From contig JAFMSB010000145.1 of the NCBI GenBank assembly GCA_017353815.1, positions 1 through 5,346 on the forward strand: a stretch of 5,346 bases of DNA, written 5' to 3'. The DNA is from Methylocapsa sp. GTDB lineage: Bacteria; Pseudomonadota; Alphaproteobacteria; Rhizobiales; Beijerinckiaceae. Under the pieces are notes generated by a model. That model did no database searches and was not told where the DNA came from. It saw only the letters and a list, made by a program, of their open reading frames with translations. Below are positions 1 through 4,724 of this stretch, one piece after another; the stretch's first letter is position 1, and each line of letters opens with the position of its first letter. The position numbers were made by a program, and so were the translations under genes.

Positions 1-253
1 GGATGCGCCGCTGGTAAAACCCCGCCAGGGTGAAACGGGCGCCGGCGAGATCGGCGGCGATCAATTTGGTTATGAGATAGCCGGAGATAACGAAGAAGAT
101 ATCGACGCCGACGAATCCGCCCGGAGCGAAAAGGCGGGCATGGTATAAGATGACCGGAACCACGGCGAGCGCGCGGAGGCCTTCGATATCGGCCCGGTAG
201 GCCGGCCGGGCATCGGCAGCTGGCAAAAGGGCGGTCGATTCCGTATTGCGCAA
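1..253 (-). CDS. Acyltransferase-3 (OafA-type) membrane protein, N-terminal part, cut by window edge
   Basis: Reading the minus strand from a TTG at 253-251 gives 84 codons that run off the left edge. The family consists of multi-pass inner-membrane enzymes that O-acylate surface sugars (O-antigen, peptidoglycan, exopolysaccharide). Visible signatures are YRADIEGLRALAVV at residues 19-32, the family's R-x10-H pattern (Arg27 and His38), and GGFVGVDIFFVISGYLIT at 45-62, which is the classic hydrophobic block of the family. The TTG is chosen because a TAG stop lies directly before it in frame (256-254), no ATG or GTG occurs before the conserved block, and GAGGG (minus strand) lies a few bases upstream; a second in-frame TTG about 10 codons later is possible. 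It is transcribed away from mtdA and has no evident link to C1 metabolism. The actual substrate cannot be told from this fragment. Confidence 0.88.
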   Translation of the reverse strand, partial: MRNTESTALLPAADARPAYRADIEGLRALAVVPVILYHARLFAPGGFVGVDIFFVISGYLITKLIAADLAGARFTLAGFYQRRI

Positions 254-504
254 CTATCCCTCTGCCGCTGCGGCTCGCCGAAGAGAGCGGCGGCAGAACG
301 GCCGCCGCCTCCACGTCAATGACTCCTCGCCATCCCAAATCTGGCAAAATGATGGCAGCCGCGGCAGCACGCGTCCCCATGGCCGGCGGCCGGGAGGCGG
401 GCTTGGCAGGGGGGAAGAACTCTGCCAGAAGAGTCGTGAGGGGCGCGGGACCGTTCGCACCGGCGAGTTTGTGGCGATAGAATCGAGATAGTGGCGATAT
501 AATC
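254..504. promoter_or_regulatory. Divergent intergenic region upstream of mtdA
   Basis: These 251 bases separate the minus-strand acyltransferase from mtdA and must hold the control region for both. Open frames here have no recognisable protein character and I treat them as chance. Visible elements are four TGGCA-type pentamers (342-346, 353-357, 404-408, and inverted at 423-427), of which TGGCAG 404-409 and CTGCCA 422-427 form a six-base inverted repeat, and a 20-base-period direct repeat at 471-504. I cannot pick a convincing -35/-10 pair. In M. extorquens serine-cycle genes including mtdA are controlled by the LysR-type regulator QscR; whether these repeats serve a similar protein is a guess. 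Confidence 0.4.
471..504 (+). repeat. Imperfect 14-base direct repeat (period 20) abutting mtdA start codon
   Basis: GTGGCGATAGAATC at 471-484 recurs as GTGGCGATATAATC at 491-504, one mismatch in 14, with six bases (GAGATA) between. The second copy ends at the base before the mtdA ATG. It contains a perfect TATAAT (498-503), but that lies too close to the start codon to be a -10 box for this gene unless translation begins further down. No good Shine-Dalgarno sequence is present; GGCGA at 493-497 is the nearest match. A 20-base period places both copies on nearly the same helical face, so an operator or a local duplication are both possible. Confidence 0.6.
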
Positions 505-1365
505 ATGACAAAGAAGCTGCTGTTCCTGCTCGATACCGATCCGGCGCCAAGCGTCTTTGACACGGTTGTGGGATATGACGGCGGAGCCGACCGTGTCGTC
601 GGCTACGGCGGGGTCACAGCGGAAAATGCCGGGCCGCTTGTCGATGGGACGATTTTCACCCGTGGCCCCAAGGAGAAACAGTACACCGCGATCTTTGTTG
701 GCGGCAGCAGCATGATCGCGGGAGAGGCGGTGTTTGCGGCCGTCAAAAAACGCTTTTTTGCCAACTTTCGCGTTTCCGTCATGCTTGACAGCAATGGCTC
801 GAACACCACGGCGGCGGCGGGCGTCGCCTTGCTTGCCAAAGCCAAGCCGCTAAAGGGCAAAACGGCGGTCGTGCTCGCGGGCACCGGCCCGGTGGGCATG
901 CGCGCGGCGGCTATGTTGCATTCCGAGGGCGCGGAGGTGGCGATAACGTCACGCTCGAAACAGCGCGCCGAGGCGGCGGCCAAAGCCATAAAGGACCGCT
1001 TTGGTTTTGCGCCGGTGCCTCTCGAGACACGCGACAATGCGGCGCGCGCGGCGGCGATCAAAGACGCGGACGCCGTTTTCGCGGCTGGCGCCATCGGCGC
1101 GCCGCTGCTCAGCGAAAAGGATTGGCAGGACAGCCCGAAAATCGAACTTATGGCTGACTGCAACGCGCAGCCGCCACTCGGCATCGCTGGCATCGAGGCA
1201 ACCGACAAGGCAAAAGAACGCCACGGCAAAATCGTGATCGGCGCGCTCGGGCTTGGCGGCCTCAAACTCAAATTGCACCGCGCCTGCATCGGCCAGCTGT
1301 TCGAAAGCTCCGATCAGCTCCTCGACGCCGAAAATATTTATGCGCAGGCCAAAAGCCTCGCATGA
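505..1365 (+). CDS. mtdA: NADP-dependent methylene-H4F / methylene-H4MPT dehydrogenase MtdA
   Basis: This cytoplasmic enzyme oxidises methylene-tetrahydrofolate (and methylene-tetrahydromethanopterin) to the methenyl form with NADP+, or runs in reverse during assimilation of formate into the serine cycle. The 286-residue protein matches remembered M. extorquens MtdA (about 288 residues) from end to end: opening KKLLFLLDTD, PSVFDTVVGYDGG at residues 15-27, KKRFFANFRVSVMLDSNGSNTTAAAG at 81-106 in part, the Rossmann nucleotide loop AGTGPVG at 125-131, and GALGLGGLKLKLHRAC near 246-261. The residues after the second Rossmann strand (TSRSK, 148-152) suit binding of the NADP 2'-phosphate. I favour MtdA over the paralogue MtdB because of this N-terminus and because fchA follows, 21 bases downstream. 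The ATG is fixed by family alignment although its ribosome site is weak. Confidence 0.93.
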   Translation: MTKKLLFLLDTDPAPSVFDTVVGYDGGADRVVGYGGVTAENAGPLVDGTIFTRGPKEKQYTAIFVGGSSMIAGEAVFAAVKKRFFANFRVSVMLDSNGSNTTAAAGVALLAKAKPLKGKTAVVLAGTGPVGMRAAAMLHSEGAEVAITSRSKQRAEAAAKAIKDRFGFAPVPLETRDNAARAAAIKDADAVFAAGAIGAPLLSEKDWQDSPKIELMADCNAQPPLGIAGIEATDKAKERHGKIVIGALGLGGLKLKLHRACIGQLFESSDQLLDAENIYAQAKSLA

Positions 1366-1386
1366 CTTGCAGTAACCAGGCTAACC

Positions 1387-2016
1387 ATGACCAAAAGCAG
1401 CACCCTCGCGGCCTTTCTCGACGATCTTGCAAGCGAGCGCCCGACGCCTGGGGGCGGCAGCGCAGCCGCCGTTTGCGGCGCAATCGGCGCGGCGCTCGTC
1501 TCGATGGTCGCCAATCTGACCATCGGCAAAAAGAACTACGAGGCCGTATGGGGAGACCTCAAGGCGGTGAACGCCAAGGCCGAAGCGCTGCGCACCGAGC
1601 TCACGGAGGCCATCCAAGAAGATGTTATGGCATTCGATGGCGTGATGGGCGCCTATGGGCTGCCGCGCGCAACCGATGAGGAGAAGGCCAAGCGCAGCAC
1701 GGCCATCCAAGCGGCCTTGAAGGAGGCAACGCTTGCGCCACTGCGCGCGGTCAAAGCATGCTTTGAAGTGATACGCCTTTCCGCCGATGCCGCCGAAAAA
1801 GGCAATCTCAATGTGATCAGCGACGCAGGCGTCGCGGTCCTTGCGGCCAATGCGGGGCTGCGCAGCGCAGCCCTAAATGTGTTCATCAATGCCAAAGCAA
1901 TCAAAGACCGCGAGTTCGCCGAAAAGCAACTTTCTGAGGTCAATGAACTCATCGCCCGGGCAGAGGAGACGACGGAACTGGTTTATCAGGCGGTGAGAAC
2001 GAAAATGGGAGCGTAA
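1387..2016 (+). CDS. fchA: Methenyltetrahydrofolate cyclohydrolase FchA
   Basis: This cytoplasmic enzyme hydrolyses methenyl-H4F to 10-formyl-H4F, the step next to MtdA in the tetrahydrofolate C1 branch. It belongs to the cyclodeaminase/cyclohydrolase family (the FTCD-type fold, unrelated to FolD). At 209 residues it has the length of M. extorquens FchA. Diagnostic blocks are PTPGGGSAAA at residues 19-28, VANLTIGKKNY at 41-51, AFDGVMGAYGLPRATDEEKA at 82-101, and KGNLNVISDAGVAVLAANAG at 138-157, followed by LRSAALNVFINAK. The ATG has a weak AGG six bases upstream (1378-1380), and the 21-base spacing from mtdA suggests one transcript, giving a complete methylene-to-formyl-H4F module. The stop codon lies in the loop of a hairpin (2005-2030). 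Confidence 0.94.
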   Translation: MTKSSTLAAFLDDLASERPTPGGGSAAAVCGAIGAALVSMVANLTIGKKNYEAVWGDLKAVNAKAEALRTELTEAIQEDVMAFDGVMGAYGLPRATDEEKAKRSTAIQAALKEATLAPLRAVKACFEVIRLSADAAEKGNLNVISDAGVAVLAANAGLRSAALNVFINAKAIKDREFAEKQLSEVNELIARAEETTELVYQAVRTKMGA

Positions 2017-2030
2017 GTCCGTGCTCCCAT
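2005..2030 (+). terminator. Hairpin overlapping the fchA stop codon
   Basis: ATGGGAGC at 2005-2012 pairs perfectly with GCTCCCAT at 2023-2030 around a 10-base loop that contains the fchA TAA. There is no run of Ts directly after it, so it is not a textbook intrinsic terminator; it could protect the 3' end of the mtdA-fchA message or slow transcription. The descending arm can instead pair with what follows (CCCA 2026-2029 with TGGG 2033-2036), so the two hairpins exclude each other. Confidence 0.4.
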
Positions 2031-2614
2031 CATGGGGCGTTTATCAAAACGGGTTTGTGTTCATAACGAGCATAATGATTGGTGTTGCCACGTTTTATTT
2101 AGTCAAGAACTGGACCTTTCACACCGATCAGATGAAAGCCAAAATCGCTCTGAGAAAGGAAATCAGGTCGTTCGCTGAAAATATTGACAAATCTTGCGGA
2201 TCAAAAATGTTTGTTTCATTTGACAAGCAAAAGAACTCCTTTCTGATGTCGCCCCGGGGCTTGAAGTTGGGGTGCCTTCCGGCGGGATTTTGGGACGGGC
2301 AGAGACAAGATTGGACCTTGACTCGCCGCGGCGCGGGCGCGCTGCGCATCCTGCGGCGCTCTCCGGCGGGTGAAATGCGCGGGACCAAGTTTACTTGGCG
2401 TTCGTTGCAATGCTTCAGTTGCTCTGAGATCGGCCTCCGGCTCGTAAATGAAGCCGTCCGGCGCGAAATTCAGTGTGACTCGGCCAAGCTGCTCTGCGGC
2501 ACCAAGCAGGGCTCAAGATTCCGAGTGAGGGCCAAGTCGAGCCGCGGGAATCGTCCATTGGGTCTTCAAATAATTCGCTTAATTGATTTCCGGCCAAAGA
2601 GAATTAGCTCTTAG
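2021..2614 (+). CDS. Doubtful hypothetical open frame, one predicted membrane segment near N-terminus
   Basis: A GTG at 2021, four bases after the fchA stop with GGGAG about nine bases upstream, opens 197 codons. I recognise no family. Residues about 12-28 (FVFITSIMIGVATFYLV) would make one transmembrane helix, followed by a charged stretch to about residue 70 (KAKIALRKEIRSFAENID) that could be cytoplasmic. From about residue 78 on the sequence becomes rich in Arg, Gly, Ser and Cys and reads like non-coding GC-rich DNA. The first 200 bases are visibly more AT-rich than the flanking C1 genes. Possible readings are a short membrane protein whose C-terminal part was lost by frameshift, a remnant of transferred DNA, or a chance frame. 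I lean to remnant or chance. Confidence 0.2.
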   Translation: MLPSWGVYQNGFVFITSIMIGVATFYLVKNWTFHTDQMKAKIALRKEIRSFAENIDKSCGSKMFVSFDKQKNSFLMSPRGLKLGCLPAGFWDGQRQDWTLTRRGAGALRILRRSPAGEMRGTKFTWRSLQCFSCSEIGLRLVNEAVRREIQCDSAKLLCGTKQGSRFRVRAKSSRGNRPLGLQIIRLIDFRPKRISS

Positions 2615-2635
2615 AACCAGAATATGTTGGCGCCG

Positions 2636-2658
2636 AACGGCATCAGCCGTGCCGTTTT
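2636..2658 (+). terminator. Weak candidate intrinsic terminator upstream of fdh
   Basis: AACGGCA (2636-2642) pairs with TGCCGTT (2650-2656) around a seven-base loop and the descending arm runs into four Ts (2655-2658). The stem has seven pairs and the T tract is short, so strength would be modest. If real, it would separate the mtdA-fchA transcript from fdh, which would then need a promoter between about 2660 and 2745. Confidence 0.35.
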
Positions 2659-2757
2659 GCGCAACGCCGATCTGCTTCGTTTTAAGGATGCGATTAACCG
2701 GCCGCCAGCTGAGGTGCCGGTTCATATCCGATGGTGAATTGGGAAATGGAGGAACGC

Positions 2758-3963
2758 ATGGCAAAGGTTGTATGCATTCTTTACGATGATCCCGTGGACG
2801 GTTACCCTGCGTCCTATCCGCGCGACGATCTTCCAAAAATCGACCACTATCCGGATGGTCAGACTCTTCCAACGCCAAAGGCGATCGACTTCAAGCCCGG
2901 CGTCCTTCTCGGGAGCGTGTCGGGTGAGCTGGGCCTGCGAAAATACCTCGAATCGAATGGCCACACGCTCATCGTTACTTCCGACAAGGACGGCCCGGAC
3001 TCGGTCCTCGAGCGAGAATTGCCCGATACGGAGATCGTCATTTCGCAGCCATTTTGGCCGGCCTATATGACGGCGGAGCGGTTTGCCAAGGCGCGGAAAT
3101 TGAAGCTTGTGATCACCGCCGGGATCGGCTCCGATCATTACAATCTTCAGGCGGCCATGGATCACGGCGTCACTGTTGCCGAAGTTACTTATAGTAATTC
3201 GATCAGCGTGGCCGAGCATGTCGTGATGATGATTCTCACGCTCGCGCGCAACTACATCCCGTCATACCAGTGGGTGGTGCGAGGCGGCTGGAACATCGCA
3301 GACTGCGCCGAGCGCTCCTATGACATTGAAGGCATGCAGATCGGCACGGTCGCGGCCGGCCGCATCGGCTCCGCGGTGCTGCGGCGCCTCAAGCCCTTTG
3401 ACGTTCATCTGCACTATTACGACCGCCACCGCCTGCCGGAAGCGGTTGAGAGAGATCTCAATGTGAGATGGCACCCGTCGGTTGAGGACATGGTCAAGGT
3501 CTGCGATGTCGTCACCATCAATTGCCCGTTGTATCCCGAGACCGAGCATCTCTTCGATCAGGCTATGATTTCAAAGATGAAGCGCGGCGCCTATATCGTG
3601 AACACCGCGCGGGCAAAAATCTGCGACCGGGATGCCATCGTGCGGGCACTCGAAAGCGGCCAGCTTGCGGGCTACGCGGGTGATGTCTGGTTCCCTCAGC
3701 CTCCGCCAAAAGACCATCCGTGGCGGAGCATGCCGCATCACGGAATGACGCCGCATATCTCGGGCACCACGCTTTCGGCTCAGGCTCGCTACGCCGCGGG
3801 CACGCGGGAAATCCTCGAATGCTGGTTTGAGGGCCGGCCGATCCGCAACGAATATTTGATCGTCGACAAAGGAAAGCTCGCGGGGGCGGGCGCGCATTCC
3901 TACAGCGCGGGCGATGCGACGAAGGGGGCGGACGAAGCCGTCAAGTTCAAGAAAGGCGCGTGA
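2758..3963 (+). CDS. fdh: NAD-dependent, metal-free formate dehydrogenase
   Basis: This soluble D-2-hydroxyacid-dehydrogenase-fold enzyme oxidises formate to CO2 and makes NADH without metal or flavin. It has 401 residues, the same as my recollection of Pseudomonas sp. 101 FDH, and aligns with it throughout. Key residues, counted with Met as 1 (literature numbers are one lower): Pro98-Phe99 in SQPFWPAY, Asn147 in NSISVAEH, the coenzyme loop AAGRIG at 199-204, Asp222 (in YYDRHR, gives NAD preference), Arg285 in NTARAK, Gln314 in WFPQP, and His333 in MTPHISGTT. All catalytic positions are present. Two unusual residues are Ser146, where the Pseudomonas enzyme has Cys145, and Ala286, where the superfamily usually has Gly after the catalytic Arg. 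The start at 2758 is preferred over ATG 2731 because GGAGG (2748-2752) lies five bases before it and the family begins MAKV. It has its own long leader and is followed by a second formate dehydrogenase. Confidence 0.97.
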   Translation: MAKVVCILYDDPVDGYPASYPRDDLPKIDHYPDGQTLPTPKAIDFKPGVLLGSVSGELGLRKYLESNGHTLIVTSDKDGPDSVLERELPDTEIVISQPFWPAYMTAERFAKARKLKLVITAGIGSDHYNLQAAMDHGVTVAEVTYSNSISVAEHVVMMILTLARNYIPSYQWVVRGGWNIADCAERSYDIEGMQIGTVAAGRIGSAVLRRLKPFDVHLHYYDRHRLPEAVERDLNVRWHPSVEDMVKVCDVVTINCPLYPETEHLFDQAMISKMKRGAYIVNTARAKICDRDAIVRALESGQLAGYAGDVWFPQPPPKDHPWRSMPHHGMTPHISGTTLSAQARYAAGTREILECWFEGRPIRNEYLIVDKGKLAGAGAHSYSAGDATKGADEAVKFKKGA

Positions 3964-4121
3964 CGGGCAAACCGCGGCTCCGGGCAAGCACAGGGCCGCA
4001 AGGCGGTCAAAAACGCATCATACCCGCCCTTTCCGGCCGCCTAGCAATATTCTCCGAAGGACCGGCCTGCCAGTCGCCCCCGGAAAGCGAGTGCGAGCGC
4101 GGCAAAGTGCAGGCGGAGGTT

Positions 4122-4169
4122 AATAGAGTTTTTCACTCGCCGGGTCGAAAATCAATAGAATTTTTCTAT
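4122..4169 (+). promoter_or_regulatory. Candidate LysR-type operator: repeated AATAGA(G/A)TTTTTC with one dyad
   Basis: AATAGAGTTTTTC at 4122-4134 recurs as AATAGAATTTTTC at 4154-4166, one mismatch, period 32 (about three helical turns). The second copy sits in the perfect dyad ATAGAA-TTT-TTCTAT (4155-4169), which can be written ATAG-N7-CTAT and contains a T-N11-A core (T4156, A4168), the classical LysR-family box. The first copy keeps the left half and a partial right half (CACT). With the promoter proposed at 4190-4218 the dyad centre lies near -63, the usual place of a LysR recognition site. In Cupriavidus necator the fds operon is controlled by the LysR-type regulator FdsR; assigning such a protein here is inference. 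Confidence 0.45.
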
Positions 4170-4189
4170 GAACCCACGAGACGGTTTGA

Positions 4190-4218
4190 TTGATTTCCGC
4201 CCCTCAAAGGGCCATAAG
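4190..4218 (+). promoter_or_regulatory. Candidate sigma-70 type promoter for fdsG
   Basis: TTGATT (4190-4195), a 17-base spacer and CATAAG (4213-4218) match four of six bases at each consensus box. The predicted start of transcription near 4225 would leave a leader of about 20 bases before the fdsG ATG. A TTATAC at 4221-4226 is an alternative -10 but has no well-spaced -35. The boxes are weak, as expected for an activator-dependent promoter. Confidence 0.35.
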
Positions 4219-4247
4219 TCTTATACAGACAGACCGGATGGGAACGC

Positions 4248-4724
4248 ATGGCCAAGTTGCGCGCCTGGAACGCCGACCGCGCCAGGGAAATTATCGCCGA
4301 GCATGCCGGGCTCGAAGGCCCGATGATGCCGATTCTCCACGCCCTCCTGGAAGAGTTTGGCTGCGTCAGCAAGGCGGCCGTGCCGCTCATCGCAGACGCT
4401 CTCAATCTCACGCGCGCGGAGGTGCATGGGGTCATCACCTTCTACCACGATTTTAGGGCGGAGCCTTGCGGCACCCATCTGTTGCAGCTTTGCCGCGGCG
4501 AATCTTGCCAAAGCATGGGCAGCGAGGAGCTGGCTGCCAAGATTCTATCGAAGCTCGGCGCCGATTGGAAAGGGACGACAAACGACGGCGAAGTGACCGT
4601 CGAGCCGGTCTACTGCCTCGGACTCTGCGCGAGCTCCCCAGCCGCATTGCTTGACGGCGAGCCGCTCGGGCGTCTCGACGAAAACAAAGTTTCGGAAGCC
4701 CTCGAGGAGGCGCGGGCGGCATGA
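4248..4724 (+). CDS. fdsG: NAD-dependent Mo/W formate dehydrogenase gamma subunit, [2Fe-2S] NuoE-like
   Basis: This is the small electron-transfer subunit of the soluble FdsGBA formate dehydrogenase, homologous to NuoE of complex I. It has 158 residues. An N-terminal helical part (about 5-65, with EGPMMPILHALLEEFG and GVITFYHDF) precedes a thioredoxin-like domain with the four cluster ligands Cys82 and Cys87 (CRGESC) and Cys123 and Cys127 (CLGLC), spacing C-x4-C-x35-C-x3-C, as in NuoE-type proteins. All ligands are present, so it should carry a [2Fe-2S] cluster next to the FMN subunit FdsB. The ATG has GATGGGA about five bases upstream. fdsB overlaps its stop by four bases, so the two are translationally coupled. 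The gene could instead be nuoE or a hydrogenase hoxE-like subunit, but the short length, the FdsB partner with a fused thioredoxin-like front, and the fdh neighbour favour Fds. Confidence 0.92.
   Translation: MAKLRAWNADRAREIIAEHAGLEGPMMPILHALLEEFGCVSKAAVPLIADALNLTRAEVHGVITFYHDFRAEPCGTHLLQLCRGESCQSMGSEELAAKILSKLGADWKGTTNDGEVTVEPVYCLGLCASSPAALLDGEPLGRLDENKVSEALEEARAA

Larger units (their letters stand above)
2017..2757. other. 740-base interval without a recognisable gene between fchA and fdh
   Basis: The first half (about 2040-2240) is AT-richer than its surroundings and holds two TTGACA hexamers 36 bases apart (2184-2189 and 2220-2225), neither followed by a good -10 at the right distance. 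It is followed by a GC-rich patch (about 2250-2370) starting with the ten-base palindrome GCCCCGGGGC at 2251-2260. A minus-strand frame open from 2512 to 2216 includes a protein-like stretch (GRVTLNFAPDGFIYEPEADL) that I cannot place. In the same frame as the 2021-2614 reading, a 37-codon ATG frame runs 2624-2737. Taken together this looks like decayed or inserted sequence. Control elements for fdh should lie near its right end, but I see no convincing promoter. Confidence 0.5.
3964..4247 (+). promoter_or_regulatory. Intergenic control region between fdh and fdsG
   Basis: These 284 bases contain no credible gene. The left 120 bases are GC-rich with no clear terminator for fdh. From about 4120 the sequence turns AT-rich and carries a repeated motif, a dyad and a plausible promoter (separate entries). 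The inverted pair GCGAGTG 4087-4093 and CACTCGC 4134-4140 is also present, with arms 40 bases apart. The change in composition and the density of elements suggest that the fds genes have their own regulated promoter and are not just read through from fdh. Confidence 0.5.

Noticed and set aside
246..491. Plus-strand frame of 81 codons before mtdA
   Set aside because: Arg/Gly-rich, overlaps the start of the divergent acyltransferase, no ribosome site and no recognisable protein character.
498..503. TATAAT as a -10 box for mtdA
   Set aside because: Transcription would begin inside the coding sequence, no -35 lies 16-18 bases upstream, and the hexamer arises from the direct repeat.
603..1289. 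Long minus-strand frame opposite mtdA (228 codons)
   Set aside because: It is the antisense of a clearly recognised gene in GC-rich DNA, has Ser/Ala-rich low-information content and no family resemblance.
2184..2225. Two TTGACA hexamers as promoters
   Set aside because: No acceptable -10 hexamer follows either one at 16-18 bases; the surrounding sequence is AT-rich, which makes such matches easy by chance.
2731..2757. Upstream ATG at 2731 as the fdh start, adding nine residues
   Set aside because: GGAGG lies five bases before ATG 2758, the family starts with MAKV, and the resulting 401 residues equal the known family length; the extra residues would include the ribosome site itself.
2758..3963. 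Reading the gene as a generic glyoxylate/hydroxypyruvate reductase
   Set aside because: The N-terminal extension, SQPFWPAY, TPHISGTT with Gln314-His333, and end-to-end likeness to Pseudomonas-type FDH specify formate dehydrogenase.
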